Positions 52,561 to 63,539 of a stretch of DNA of 64,000 nt are shown in pieces; within the stretch, counting starts at the first letter, position 1; every line of letters begins with the position of its first letter. A program made the position numbers and the translations under genes. The notes below the pieces were generated by a model, which saw nothing but the letters and a program-made list of their open reading frames with translations, was not told where the DNA came from and did not search any database. Origin of the DNA: JALORV01 sp963766365 (GTDB lineage Bacteria > Pseudomonadota > Gammaproteobacteria > Burkholderiales > Burkholderiaceae_F); NCBI GenBank assembly GCA_963766365.1, contig CAVXZK010000013.1, positions 248,001-312,000 on the forward strand, given 5' to 3'.

Positions 52561-54111
52561 ATGCGCCTGTTGCGTCTGCTTCGCATTGCCACGGTCGTCT
52601 GGCGCTACCGCCTCGACGAAATCGTCGTATCGAGCCTGAAGAATCCGACCCTGGTCCGCCTGGTCCGCTGGACCACTTTCGGTGCGCCGCGCGAGACGCG
52701 GGGCGTGCGACTGCGGCGCGCGCTGGAGGATCTTGGTCCGATCTTCGTCAAATTTGGCCAGGTCCTGTCCACGCGGCGTGACTTGCTGCCCACCGACGTC
52801 GCGGACGAGCTGGCAAAGCTGCAGGACCGGGTGCCGCCCTTCCCGTCCGATATCGCGCGGCGCGAGATCGAGCGCGGGCTCGGACGACCGATCGATGCCG
52901 TCTTCAATGACTTCGAGAGCGAGCCGGTCGCGTCGGCGTCGATCGCCCAGGTGCACTTCGCCGTGCTTCGCGATGGGCCGCATGCCGGCAAGGCAGTGGC
53001 GGTCAAGGTGCTGCGGCCGAACATGCTCGAGGCGATCGACAAGGACCTGTCGCTGCTCGATACCGGCGCCGCGCTGGTCGAGCGGCTGTGGCGCGACGGC
53101 AAGCGCCTGCGTCCGCGCGACGTCGTGCGCGAATTCGACACCTACCTGCACGACGAGCTCGACATGATGCGCGAGGCCGCCAACGCCTCGCAGCTGCGGC
53201 GCAACTTCGCCGGCTCGTCGCTGCTGGTGGTGCCCGAGATGTACTTCGATTACTGCGCCGACAACGTGCTGGTGATGGAGCGCATGCACGGCATCCCGGT
53301 GAGCCAGATCGAGCGATTGAAGGCGGAGGGCATCGACCTGAAGAAGCTGTCGCGCGACGGCGTGACGCTGTTCTTCACGCAGGTCTTCGACCATGCGTTC
53401 TTCCATGCCGACATGCACCCGGGCAACATCCTGGTCGGCGTCAACGGCGACCAGTTCAACAAGTACATCGGGCTCGACTACGGCATCGTCGGCACGCTGA
53501 CGGAGACCGACAAGAACTATCTCGCGCAAAACTTCCTCGCGTTCTTCCGGCGCGATTACAAGCGCATCGCGGAACTGCACGTCGAGTCCGGATGGGCGCC
53601 GGAAGGCACGCGCATCAACGAACTCGAAGGCGCGGTGCGCGCCGTTCTGGAGCCGGTGTTCGACAAGCCGCTGAAGGACATTTCGCTCGGCGTGGTGCTG
53701 ATGCGCCTGTTCCAGGCGTCGCGGCGCTTCAACGTCGAGATCCAGCCGCAGTTGGTTCTGCTGCAGAAGACCCTGCTCAACGTCGAGGGACTCGGGCGGC
53801 AACTCGATCCCGAACTGGACCTCTGGAAGACCGCGAAGCCGTTCCTCGAACGCTGGATGGAGCAGCAGGTCGGCATGCGCGGACTCGAGGCCAAGCTGCG
53901 GCAGGAAGCGCTGCAATGGAGCTATCTGCTGCCGCAGCTGCCACGGCTGATGCACGGCGCACTGACCCGCCACAGCGAAGCTGACCGGCTGATCGAGGAA
54001 GTGCGCGAACTGCGCCGCGAGCAGCGTGTGACCAATCGGTGGTATGCCGTGGCCACCGTGCTGCTCGTTATCGTCGTGGCACTGGCCGGCTGGGCGGTGT
54101 GGCGGGCGTAG
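52561..54111 (+). CDS. ubiB: Ubiquinone biosynthesis protein UbiB
   Basis: Atypical ABC1/ADCK-type kinase-like ATPase required for ubiquinone synthesis. It is 516 aa. The conserved GPIFVKFGQVLSTRRDLLP (KxGQ motif), ASASIAQVHFA, VKVLRPNM, EMYFDYCADNVLVMERMHG and FHADMHPGNILV are present; the C-terminal helix (VLLVIVVALAGWAVWRA) is the membrane anchor. No overlap with ubiJ. Confidence 0.96.
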   Translation: MRLLRLLRIATVVWRYRLDEIVVSSLKNPTLVRLVRWTTFGAPRETRGVRLRRALEDLGPIFVKFGQVLSTRRDLLPTDVADELAKLQDRVPPFPSDIARREIERGLGRPIDAVFNDFESEPVASASIAQVHFAVLRDGPHAGKAVAVKVLRPNMLEAIDKDLSLLDTGAALVERLWRDGKRLRPRDVVREFDTYLHDELDMMREAANASQLRRNFAGSSLLVVPEMYFDYCADNVLVMERMHGIPVSQIERLKAEGIDLKKLSRDGVTLFFTQVFDHAFFHADMHPGNILVGVNGDQFNKYIGLDYGIVGTLTETDKNYLAQNFLAFFRRDYKRIAELHVESGWAPEGTRINELEGAVRAVLEPVFDKPLKDISLGVVLMRLFQASRRFNVEIQPQLVLLQKTLLNVEGLGRQLDPELDLWKTAKPFLERWMEQQVGMRGLEAKLRQEALQWSYLLPQLPRLMHGALTRHSEADRLIEEVRELRREQRVTNRWYAVATVLLVIVVALAGWAVWRA

Positions 54112-54178
54112 TGGTTCGGCTACCTCACGCGTGTCGTCGATCCGTCCAATTGACGCCTGTATTAGGCCAATCGCGGCA

Positions 54179-54206
54179 TTGACGGGAACCTTTTGGGGGC
54201 TATCTT
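54179..54206 (+). promoter_or_regulatory. Predicted promoter for the zincin-like lipoprotein gene
   Basis: TTGACG (54179-54184), a 16-base spacer and TATCTT (54201-54206) in the ubiB downstream gap. The expected transcript would start about 30 bases before the ATG at 54244, supporting that start. Confidence 0.5.
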
Positions 54207-54243
54207 GCCTTGCTCTGCTTCGACCGACGCGCTGAATTTCACC

Positions 54244-56328
54244 ATGACGATCACGACCCGCAGGGCCCTCGCCGTAACACTCTTTGCAGCCGCCGCGCTG
54301 GCCGCCGGCTGCGGCGGCGACAGCGGCTCCGCGCCTGCGCCGGCCCCGCCTCCGCCGCCGGTCAACCCGAGCGTCACCTGCACGACGCCGGGCCAGGTGT
54401 TCAGCGTCGTCGCCGACCCGGCGGTCGCCGTCGGACGCACCACCGGTGCGGTGGTGGCCGGCTGCAGCGGGCCACTGCGCGATGTGGCGTGGCAGCAGAC
54501 TGGTGGCCCGGGCGTAACGCTGCAGTCCGCCAGGACGCAGGCGATCAGCTTCGATCCGCCGTCGGCCGGTGCCTACACGTTCAGCGTGTCGTTCACGGAC
54601 GTCGGCGGAGTCGCACGGACTGCCACCGCGACGATCAACGCAGCGGCTCCGCCCGCCCCGGTGGCGGTCGTAGCCCGCGCGGATCAGGCTGTTCGTGCCG
54701 GCGGCCAGGCATCGATCCGGGCGTGGCCAGAGGCGACCGGCAGTGAAACGCTGACCTGGCGCCAGACCGCCGGGCCCGCCGTCACGCTCGATACGAGCGA
54801 CCAGAACCGCATCATCTTCACGGCGCCGAACGTCACGCAGGACACGGGCCTGGTCTTTCGTGTGACGCGGACCAACGGCAGCACGACGGACTTCGACGAC
54901 GTCACGGTTCTGGTCGAGGCCTACACCCAGGCACCGCCGGATCCGAGTGGCTCCGGGCCGTATATCTTCAGCGACATCCATGTGTCGCGCGTCTATCCGT
55001 ACAAGGCGACCGGCCCATACGCCGATGTGCTCGTGAACTGTGTCTTCAGTGCGCAGCTGCAGTACTACGGCGCCGGAGCCAACCTCTGCGCGCTGTCCAC
55101 ACTTCCGTTCCTGCACCAGACCACGAGCGGCAACGTGCCAACCGTCGCGCAGATCATGGATCGCGTGCTGGTCTCGCACGACTGGATGGGGAAGAACTTC
55201 GAGGCGTTCCTGCAGGCGAACGTCGACAAGACGGATCTGCTGCGGCTCTTCAACGGCGTCACCGCGATCGTCATCGGCGCGCACGTACGGCCGAGCTACT
55301 ACTACTCCGTGACCGGCGCGATCTACCTCGATGCCGACAACTTCTGGCTGACCGCCGCTGAGCGTGATGTCATCGACGAGGCGCCTGATTTCCGTTCGGA
55401 TTTCGACCGCGACCTGCAGTATTCGGGCGTCTGGCGCTATGCGAACAGCGCGAACGAGAACATCTTCCTGCCCTTCCCGGCCACATCACGCATTCCGCGG
55501 GACATCGGTTACCTGCTGCAGGAATCGGCGTGGCTGCTGTATCACGAGCTGGGTCATGCCTCGGACTTCCTGCCGGTGGCGGTTCGCAGCACGCTGAACT
55601 CCTCGCTGAGTCCGTGGGGGAATATTTCTCCCCGTTTCCAAGGCTCGCAGCTGCCTTCAGATCAACTCGCGGCGACGTATCCCCTGGTGTCGGCGGAGAT
55701 GAAGGCTCTGGCCGAAATCCAGTTCATCACCGGCCCGGTCAGTGACGTGACGCTGGTGAACGGCATCCCGTACAGCACGCTGAAGACCTATACGCCGACC
55801 CAGGTGGCCGGTTTCTTTGCGCCTGACATTGCAACCGACGAATACAACTATTCGACGCGGCGCGAGGACCTGACGATGACCTTCGAGGAGGTCATGATGT
55901 CGCGCAACCACAGCTGGCGCCGCGACGTGGCATTCACCGACAAGGCGACGGCAACGTCGACCAGCGAGACGCTGATCGTGCGCTGGGGCCAGCGCGGGCG
56001 CGTCGGCGAGACGACGATCAGGCCCCGCGCGCAGTTCGTCGTCTCGGAAATCGCGCCGTGGCTCGACGCGGCGGCGGTCGTGGCTGCACTGCCCGCGCCG
56101 ATCCCGATGCGGCCCGGCGAGAGCTGGAAGGCCAACCTCGTCGTGCCGGCACCGCCGGGCGGCATGGCGAGTGCGATGGCGTTTGGCGGCGCAAAGCTGA
56201 CGCCCGAACAGGATCGCCTCCTGCTGCGGCGTGCGCTGAGCCGTCAGTTGATCGGTGTCTCGGGGCCAGCGATGACGCATTCGACGCCGAACGAGCGGGT
56301 ATTGAAGCACCTCGCGCGCGACCGCTGA
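54244..56328 (+). CDS. Lipoprotein with zincin-type HExxH motif, unknown function
   Basis: About 694 aa. Signal peptide with lipobox LAAGC is followed by a Pro-rich linker and two Ig-like/PKD-like segments (about 40-225; TWRQTAGPAVTLD repeats the pattern WQQTGGPGVTLQ). The large C-terminal region contains LLYHELGHASDFLP, HExxH at about 434-438, and TFEEVMMSRNHSWRRD downstream. It resembles a surface or periplasmic metallopeptidase; I do not recognise a named family, and the third zinc ligand is not certain. No obvious partner genes. Confidence 0.72.
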   Translation: MTITTRRALAVTLFAAAALAAGCGGDSGSAPAPAPPPPPVNPSVTCTTPGQVFSVVADPAVAVGRTTGAVVAGCSGPLRDVAWQQTGGPGVTLQSARTQAISFDPPSAGAYTFSVSFTDVGGVARTATATINAAAPPAPVAVVARADQAVRAGGQASIRAWPEATGSETLTWRQTAGPAVTLDTSDQNRIIFTAPNVTQDTGLVFRVTRTNGSTTDFDDVTVLVEAYTQAPPDPSGSGPYIFSDIHVSRVYPYKATGPYADVLVNCVFSAQLQYYGAGANLCALSTLPFLHQTTSGNVPTVAQIMDRVLVSHDWMGKNFEAFLQANVDKTDLLRLFNGVTAIVIGAHVRPSYYYSVTGAIYLDADNFWLTAAERDVIDEAPDFRSDFDRDLQYSGVWRYANSANENIFLPFPATSRIPRDIGYLLQESAWLLYHELGHASDFLPVAVRSTLNSSLSPWGNISPRFQGSQLPSDQLAATYPLVSAEMKALAEIQFITGPVSDVTLVNGIPYSTLKTYTPTQVAGFFAPDIATDEYNYSTRREDLTMTFEEVMMSRNHSWRRDVAFTDKATATSTSETLIVRWGQRGRVGETTIRPRAQFVVSEIAPWLDAAAVVAALPAPIPMRPGESWKANLVVPAPPGGMASAMAFGGAKLTPEQDRLLLRRALSRQLIGVSGPAMTHSTPNERVLKHLARDR

Positions 56329-56420
56329 GCGTCAGCCTCGCCGCGGAGGGCGGCCGAACCGTGGCGGCGCGCCACATCGGCCTTGCCGCATAATCGCGCG
56401 AATTTTTCGCGCGGCTCGCC

Positions 56421-57920
56421 ATGACCCTGATCGCCTTCGTCGCCCTCTACCTGCTCGCCTCGGTCGCGATCGGCCTGTACGCCGCGACGCGCGTGAAGAA
56501 CACCGCCGATTACGCGCTCGCCGGGCGCTCGCTGCCGCTGATCATGATCGTGACGACGACGTTCGCCACTTGGTTCGGTTCGGAGACCGTGCTCGGCATC
56601 CCGTCAAAATTTGTCGAAGGCGGGTTGCAGAAGACGGTGGAGGACCCGTTCGGCGCGGCGTTCTGCCTGGTCTTCGTCGGCATGTTCTTCGCGCGGAAGC
56701 TCTACAACATGAACCTGCTGACGATCGGCGACTTCTATCGGCAGCGTTATGGCAAGGGCGTCGAGATCTTCAGCGCCGCCGTCATCATGATCTCGTACCT
56801 CGGCTGGGTGGCCGCGCAGATCACCGCGCTGGGGCTGGTGTTCCACCTGCTCTCCGGTGGCGCGATCTCGTCGGTGCAGGGCATGGCGCTCGGCACCGCC
56901 ATCGTGTTCATCTACACCGTGTTCGGAGGCATGTGGTCGGTGGCGCTGACTGACTTCCTGCAGATGATCATCATCGTCATCGGCCTGTCTCTGATCGCCT
57001 GGTTCGCGGCGGATCTCGCCGGTGGCGCCGGCAAGGTCGTCGATTACGCCGCCGGCAGGGAAATGTTCCAGTTCTTCCCGCAGCCGACACTGCACGCGTG
57101 GTTGTTCTGGCTGGGCGCCGCGATCACGATCATGATCGGCTCGATTCCGCAGCAGGACGTGTTCCAGCGCGTGATGTCGGCGAAGAACGCCGACACCGCC
57201 GTCAAGGGCCCAATCATCGGCGGAATCGCCTATCTCGCCTTCGCGTTCGTGCCGATGTTCATCGGCGTCGCGGCGTTCCTCATCATGCCCGAGGTCGCGG
57301 CCGCGCTCGCCGAGGAGGATTCGCAGAAGGTCCTGCCGACCCTGGTGCTGGAGCGCATGCCAGTGTGGCTGCAGGTCATGTTCTTTGGCGCGCTGCTGTC
57401 GGCAATCATGTCGACGGCGTCGGCGACCCTCCTCGCGCCCTCGACCACCTTCGTCGAGAACATCCTGAAGAACTTCCATGCGCTGCCGGACAAGCGTGGT
57501 CTGCGCGCGATGCGCATCACGGTGTCCGTCTTCACCGTCTGCGTGTTGATCTACTCGATCATCATGGAAGGCACGCCGATCTATGAACTGGTGGCGATGG
57601 CTTACCAGTTCCCGGTGGTCGGGGCGTTCTGGCCGCTGGTGTGCGGCCTGTACTGGAAGCGCTCGACGACGCAGGGCGCGATCTGGTCGATCGTGCTCGG
57701 CATGAGCACCTGGGCGATCCTCGAGTTCACGCCGCTCTCCGAAGTGTTCCCGTCGGTGCTCGGCGGCTTCATCTTCGCGGGTATCGGCATGGTGGCGGGC
57801 TCACTGGCTCCGACCCAGGGCAACGTTGCGCACCGCGCGCGCACCGTGTCGCACGGGCCGCACTCGCACGCCGGCCACGGCCACCACTCGACGCAGACGG
57901 CAAAGCGGCCGGCGCAGTAA
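56421..57920 (+). CDS. Sodium/solute symporter (SSS family)
   Basis: 499 aa with about 13 TM helices. Family motifs include YALAGRSLPLIMIVTTTFATWFGSETVLGIPSKF, GGMWSVALTDFLQMIIIVIGLSL and GSIPQQDVFQRVMSAKNADTAVKGPIIGG, plus the C-terminal half with FFGALLSAIMSTASATLLAPSTTFVENIL. A His-rich cytoplasmic tail (HGPHSHAGHGHHS) follows the last helix. The substrate could be proline, pantothenate or a carboxylate; none can be chosen. Convergent with the DUF6279 gene. Confidence 0.93.
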   Translation: MTLIAFVALYLLASVAIGLYAATRVKNTADYALAGRSLPLIMIVTTTFATWFGSETVLGIPSKFVEGGLQKTVEDPFGAAFCLVFVGMFFARKLYNMNLLTIGDFYRQRYGKGVEIFSAAVIMISYLGWVAAQITALGLVFHLLSGGAISSVQGMALGTAIVFIYTVFGGMWSVALTDFLQMIIIVIGLSLIAWFAADLAGGAGKVVDYAAGREMFQFFPQPTLHAWLFWLGAAITIMIGSIPQQDVFQRVMSAKNADTAVKGPIIGGIAYLAFAFVPMFIGVAAFLIMPEVAAALAEEDSQKVLPTLVLERMPVWLQVMFFGALLSAIMSTASATLLAPSTTFVENILKNFHALPDKRGLRAMRITVSVFTVCVLIYSIIMEGTPIYELVAMAYQFPVVGAFWPLVCGLYWKRSTTQGAIWSIVLGMSTWAILEFTPLSEVFPSVLGGFIFAGIGMVAGSLAPTQGNVAHRARTVSHGPHSHAGHGHHSTQTAKRPAQ

Positions 57921-57935
57921 GCGGGCGCGCGGCGA

Positions 57936-58841
57936 TCAACCGGGCGGAAGCGCGGCCCGCTCGCTCGCCAGCGAGGTCAAGTCGTCGACAAAGCTGCCGA
58001 GCTTGCGCGACAGCGCCGCTTTCTGCTCCGGCGACGCGGCGTTGATCAGCTGGGCGATCAGATCCGCATTCCCGGCCCGGAACCGCTCGATCGCGCGCCG
58101 ACGCTCCGGATCGACTGGACTCTGCAGCTGCGAAAAGTAGCCGCGCACCCAGCCGGTCGCTATCGACTCGCTCGGACGCTCAGCCTGGATCCGCTGCACA
58201 ACCGCGATCAGTTCACGCTGCCGGCGCTCGCGTTCGTCGACCCACCACGCGGCGCTGTCGGGGCGCCCTGCCAGGGTGGAGCGAACGATCTCGAGCTGCT
58301 CGCGTGACAGGCTGCCGAACCAGAACTCCGCGCGCTCCGCGTATTTCTTCACGCGGTCGTCGAGCGTATCCTTGCCCGCGAACTGCACCAGCTCGCGCCG
58401 CGCCTTTGAGCTGTCGCTGGCGAACTTGCGCTCCATCTTCGTGATCTGGTCCGGCGTGAGCGTCAACGCCAATTCGGCGAGATCCGGTGCCGCGCGGTCC
58501 CCGAGGGCGGCAAGGCGCGCGTTGACCGCCTGGTTGAACACCAGCACGTCGGTGGCCGTCACTGGACCGGCAAGCTTGCTGCGCGTCGCCTCGATGAGCT
58601 GAACATAGTCGCGCAGCTGTGTTGAACGGTGCCAGGCCATGAGCGCGGCGGCGCGTTCCTTGACCAACTGCTCCTGCTCGGGCGTCAGGCCGACATAGCC
58701 ATCGATGGAGTAGGTGACCAGCGTGTCGGCGTAGTTGTATCCCAGCCGCACGCCGGTGCTGCACGCGGTAAGCGCGAGCGCCGCAGCCAGCAGCAGCCAG
58801 GAACGGAGCACGACAAGCAGTGACTTAGAATCCCGGCGCAC
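57936..58841 (-). CDS. DUF6279 family lipoprotein
   Basis: 301 aa from GTG 58841 with AGGAGG 7 bases upstream on the minus strand. Lipobox LALTAC (Cys about 27), then GVRLGYNYADTLVTYSIDGYVGLTPEQEQLVKERAAALMAWHRSTQLRDYVQLI, which matches the DUF6279 start, and a long helical region. Function unknown. Divergent from glmU with only 19 bases between starts, so each promoter must lie in the other's coding sequence or be shared. Confidence 0.88.
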   Translation of the reverse strand: MRRDSKSLLVVLRSWLLLAAALALTACSTGVRLGYNYADTLVTYSIDGYVGLTPEQEQLVKERAAALMAWHRSTQLRDYVQLIEATRSKLAGPVTATDVLVFNQAVNARLAALGDRAAPDLAELALTLTPDQITKMERKFASDSSKARRELVQFAGKDTLDDRVKKYAERAEFWFGSLSREQLEIVRSTLAGRPDSAAWWVDERERRQRELIAVVQRIQAERPSESIATGWVRGYFSQLQSPVDPERRRAIERFRAGNADLIAQLINAASPEQKAALSRKLGSFVDDLTSLASERAALPPG

Positions 58842-58860
58842 TCATGACCTCCTGCGCACC

Positions 58861-60231
58861 ATGAACATCGTGATTCTGGCGGCGGGGCAGGGCAAGCGCA
58901 TGCGCTCGTCACTGCCCAAGGTACTGCATCCCATTGCGGGCCGGCCGATGTTAGCGCACGTCATCGACACCGCGCGCATCGTTTCCGCGCGCCAGCCCAA
59001 TCCGCGCATCGTGGTCGTCGTCGGCCATGGCGCCGAGGCGGTGCGCACGGCGTTTGCCTCGGAGCGCGACGTGGTCTTTGTGCTGCAGGAGCCGCAACTC
59101 GGCACCGGGCACGCGGTGATGCAGGCGCTGCCGCACCTTGCCGACGGCACGCACACGCTGGTCCTTTACGGCGACGTGCCGCTGGTGTCGGCGGCCACGC
59201 TCGAACGCCTGCTGGTCGCCGCCGGCCGTGGCGTCGGTCTGCTGACGGTGCTGCTCGATGACCCGCACGGCTATGGGCGCATCGTGCGCGGCGACGGACA
59301 GGTGCGACGCATCGTCGAGGAGAAGGACGCGGCTCCGGCCGAGCGCGCGCTGCGCGAAGTCAATACCGGGATCCTCGTCGCGCCGACGCACCGGCTGCGC
59401 GACTGGCTGGCGCAACTCTCGGACAACAACGCGCAGCGCGAGTACTACCTTACGGACATCATCGCGCAGGCGGTGGCCGAAGGCATCAGCGTGAACGCGA
59501 CCCATCCGGACGCGGTCGTCGAGACGCTGGGGGTCAACTCCAAGTCGCAACTGGCGCAGCTCGAGCGCACGTACCAGCGCCGTCTTGCGGACGCGCTGCT
59601 CGAGCGCGGGGTCACGCTGGCCGATCCCGCGCGGATCGACGTCCGTGGCGAGCTGTCGTGCGGAGCCGATGTGTCGATCGACGTCGGCTGCGTGTTCGAA
59701 GGCCGGGTCGTGCTCGGCGATGGCGTTCGCATCGGTCCGAACAATGTGCTGCGCGACTGCCAGATCGGCGCGGGCACCGAAGTGCTCGGGTTCTGCTTTC
59801 TCGAGAACGCGACGATCGGCGCTCGGGCGCGCCTCGGTCCGTTCGCGCGCATGCGTCCGTCCTCGTCCCTGGCCGATGAAGTGCACATCGGCAATTTCGT
59901 CGAAGTGAAGAACTCCACGATGGGTGAGGGTTCGAAGGCCAACCACCTTGCCTATGTCGGCGATGCCACCGTCGGCGCGCGGGTGAACATCGGCGCCGGG
60001 ACCATCATTGCGAACTACGACGGTGTGAACAAGCACCGCACCACGATCGGCGACGATGCACAGACCGGCTCCAACTCCGTGCTGGTCGCTCCAATCGAGA
60101 TCGGCGCCGGCGCGACGATCGGCGCCGGCTCCACGGTGAGCAAGAACGCACCGGCCGGCAAGCTCACCGTGGCGCGCGCGAAGCAGGTGACGTTGGAGGG
60201 TTGGAAGCGTCCGGCGAAGAAGCCTCGCTAG
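58861..60231 (+). CDS. glmU: Bifunctional UDP-GlcNAc pyrophosphorylase / GlcN-1-P acetyltransferase
   Basis: Makes UDP-GlcNAc for peptidoglycan and LPS. It is 456 aa. The N-terminal uridyltransferase has LAAGQGKRMRSSLPKVLHPIAGRPML; the C-terminal half is a left-handed beta helix (VRIGPNNVLRDCQIGAG..., hexapeptide repeats) with NFVEVKNSTMGEGSKANHLAYVGD and GAGTIIANYDGVNKHRT. The ATG at 58861 gives the family N-terminus; no Shine-Dalgarno is seen. It supplies GlmS downstream pathway product use; the pair glmU-glmS is common. Confidence 0.97.
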   Translation: MNIVILAAGQGKRMRSSLPKVLHPIAGRPMLAHVIDTARIVSARQPNPRIVVVVGHGAEAVRTAFASERDVVFVLQEPQLGTGHAVMQALPHLADGTHTLVLYGDVPLVSAATLERLLVAAGRGVGLLTVLLDDPHGYGRIVRGDGQVRRIVEEKDAAPAERALREVNTGILVAPTHRLRDWLAQLSDNNAQREYYLTDIIAQAVAEGISVNATHPDAVVETLGVNSKSQLAQLERTYQRRLADALLERGVTLADPARIDVRGELSCGADVSIDVGCVFEGRVVLGDGVRIGPNNVLRDCQIGAGTEVLGFCFLENATIGARARLGPFARMRPSSSLADEVHIGNFVEVKNSTMGEGSKANHLAYVGDATVGARVNIGAGTIIANYDGVNKHRTTIGDDAQTGSNSVLVAPIEIGAGATIGAGSTVSKNAPAGKLTVARAKQVTLEGWKRPAKKPR

Positions 60232-60252
60232 CGGTTTCCCGGGGCGGCGCTG

Positions 60253-60708
60253 CTACACCGGCAGCACCGGGGCGAACTTGCTGCGCCTGACCGCGAAGAA
60301 GCTGCGCACGTTCCGCACGTTTGCCTCGGCCGTCAACGCGCGATGGACGAAGGCGTGGTACGCCGGCATGTCCAGCACGAAGACGATCAGGATGAAGTCC
60401 GGTCCGCTGGCCACGCGGTAGCACTGCTGGACTGCGGCTTCAGCCGTGGCGGCGGCCTCGAAGGCGGTGAGTGCCTCGGCGCTCTGCACGTCGAGAGTCA
60501 CCTCGAGTATCGCGGTCAGTCCGGCGCCGATGACGTCGGGAGACAAGATCGCCGTCTGCCGTTCGATGACTCCGTCATCGACCAGCCGTCGCACCCTCCG
60601 CAGTGCTGTGGCCGGCGAGACGTGAGCGCGCGCAGCCAGCTCCTGGTTGGTCAAGGCGCTGTCCTGCTGGAGCAGCCGCAACAGGCGGCGGTCGGTCTCG
60701 TCGAGCAT
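60253..60708 (-). CDS. Lrp/AsnC-family transcriptional regulator
   Basis: 151 aa. N-terminal HTH (MLDETDRRLLRLLQQDSALTNQELAARAHVSPATALRRVRRLVDDGVIER) and C-terminal RAM/effector domain (ILEVTLDVQSAEALTAFEAA...VQQCYRVASGPDFILIVFVLD). The ATG at 60708 gives the standard length; upstream in-frame codons to 60930 look non-coding. Divergent from glmS across a 176-base, locally AT-rich gap (60764-60835) that could be its operator. Confidence 0.92.
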   Translation of the reverse strand: MLDETDRRLLRLLQQDSALTNQELAARAHVSPATALRRVRRLVDDGVIERQTAILSPDVIGAGLTAILEVTLDVQSAEALTAFEAAATAEAAVQQCYRVASGPDFILIVFVLDMPAYHAFVHRALTAEANVRNVRSFFAVRRSKFAPVLPV

Positions 60709-60884
60709 CAAGGCTTTCGCACCGGGAGTCGGGGATGAACGAATCAGTCTCCAGTGTGGCCGATTAGAAAGAAAATTGCAAGCCGGTAACGTAGCGAAAT
60801 TTTCAACCACTTTGACAGGCATTTTCGAAAGCTCGCATCGGCGACTCCCGCGTACGCTTCCCGCGACGTCAAGGAGGTGAAGGC

Positions 60885-62742
<1,858 letters not shown>

Positions 62743-62770
62743 GGCTGGGCGACAATTTTGGTGCAGAGGA

Positions 62771-62836
62771 ATCAAGTTCGGAACAGGGGATAAAGTTCGG
62801 AACTGCAGGCAACGGAGCAGGAAATAAGTTTGGAAC
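62771..62836 (+). repeat. Three spaced copies of an AAGTTCGGAAC motif
   Basis: ATCAAGTTCGGAAC (62771-62784), ATAAAGTTCGGAAC (62790-62803) and AATAAGTTTGGAAC (62823-62836) occur just after glmS. The rest of 62743-63021 shows no gene. The repeats sit beside decayed mobile DNA and could be remnants of a repeat-mediated insertion. Confidence 0.6.
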
Positions 62837-63021
62837 CGCGGACCACTTGCTCGGCGCCTACCGGCCAACACCGGACAGACCGGCTCCGGGTTCCACTCAG
62901 ATCGGCGAACGTCGGTCCGTGCCTGTAGAGCGGTCGCTCAACGGTCGCTCCATCGTTGGCATGAATCGACGCGCCGGCCCGCGCCGGGCATACTTCGGGG
63001 TCATGTGACTGGCGATTCGTC

Positions 63022-63261
63022 ATGACCTGGCCGGCGCTGTATGCCACGGCGTCCACCGCCTCTGCGCAGCTCTATAAGTGGGTCGATGCCAGCGGCGGCG
63101 TCAACGACGGCGACTGGCCACTGGCGGGCGTCAAGCTGCTGCCCGTTAACCACGGCACGCTCAGTTCGGTCGCCGACGGCGCGCTTGCGGGGGCTCTCCC
63201 GCCCGCGCACCGGGCGCACCAGCTTCTGCTCGGTCGGCCCAGCTGCAAACGTGCGCAATGA
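63022..63261 (+). pseudogene. DUF4124-domain protein fragment
   Basis: The 79-codon frame holds a signal-like start and ASAQLYKWVDASGGVNDGDWPLAGVKL, the N-terminal pattern of DUF4124 proteins (usually YKWVDxxGxVxYxDxPP). It then degenerates; a possible continuation in another frame near 63330 reads APYYDYARRPL. No ribosome site is obvious. I read it as a broken gene, possibly cut short by the adjacent transposon remnant. 63262-63540 has no other recognisable content. Confidence 0.5.
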
Positions 63262-63539
63262 AGTCTTGTCATCAAGTGGCCCGGCCTCGCTGGGCGACGC
63301 CAATGTCGATGCACTAATGCGCCGTACTATGACTATGCGCGGCGGCCGTTGGCGGTGGAGGCGGCGCGAGTTGCGGCGCGAAAACGTGCCGGTCGCAGAG
63401 CGACTCCTACCCATCGGCACCCTGCCATACCGGACATGCTGTGCGGCGAGATGCAACGCGGTTACAAGCTGGACTTCGCGCACCGGCCACGACCTGCCAC
63501 TTGCGGTGTCGGGCCAGCGGCAGCCTGAAAGTGGAGTTC

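Noticed and set aside
52063..55284. 1073-codon minus-strand open frame
   Set aside because: Lies opposite ubiJ, ubiB and the zincin-like gene, which have clear family motifs; typical high-GC antisense frame.
60709..60884. glmS ribozyme or riboswitch in the glmS leader
   Set aside because: No glmS ribozyme-like fold or sequence seen; that ribozyme is found in Gram-positive bacteria.
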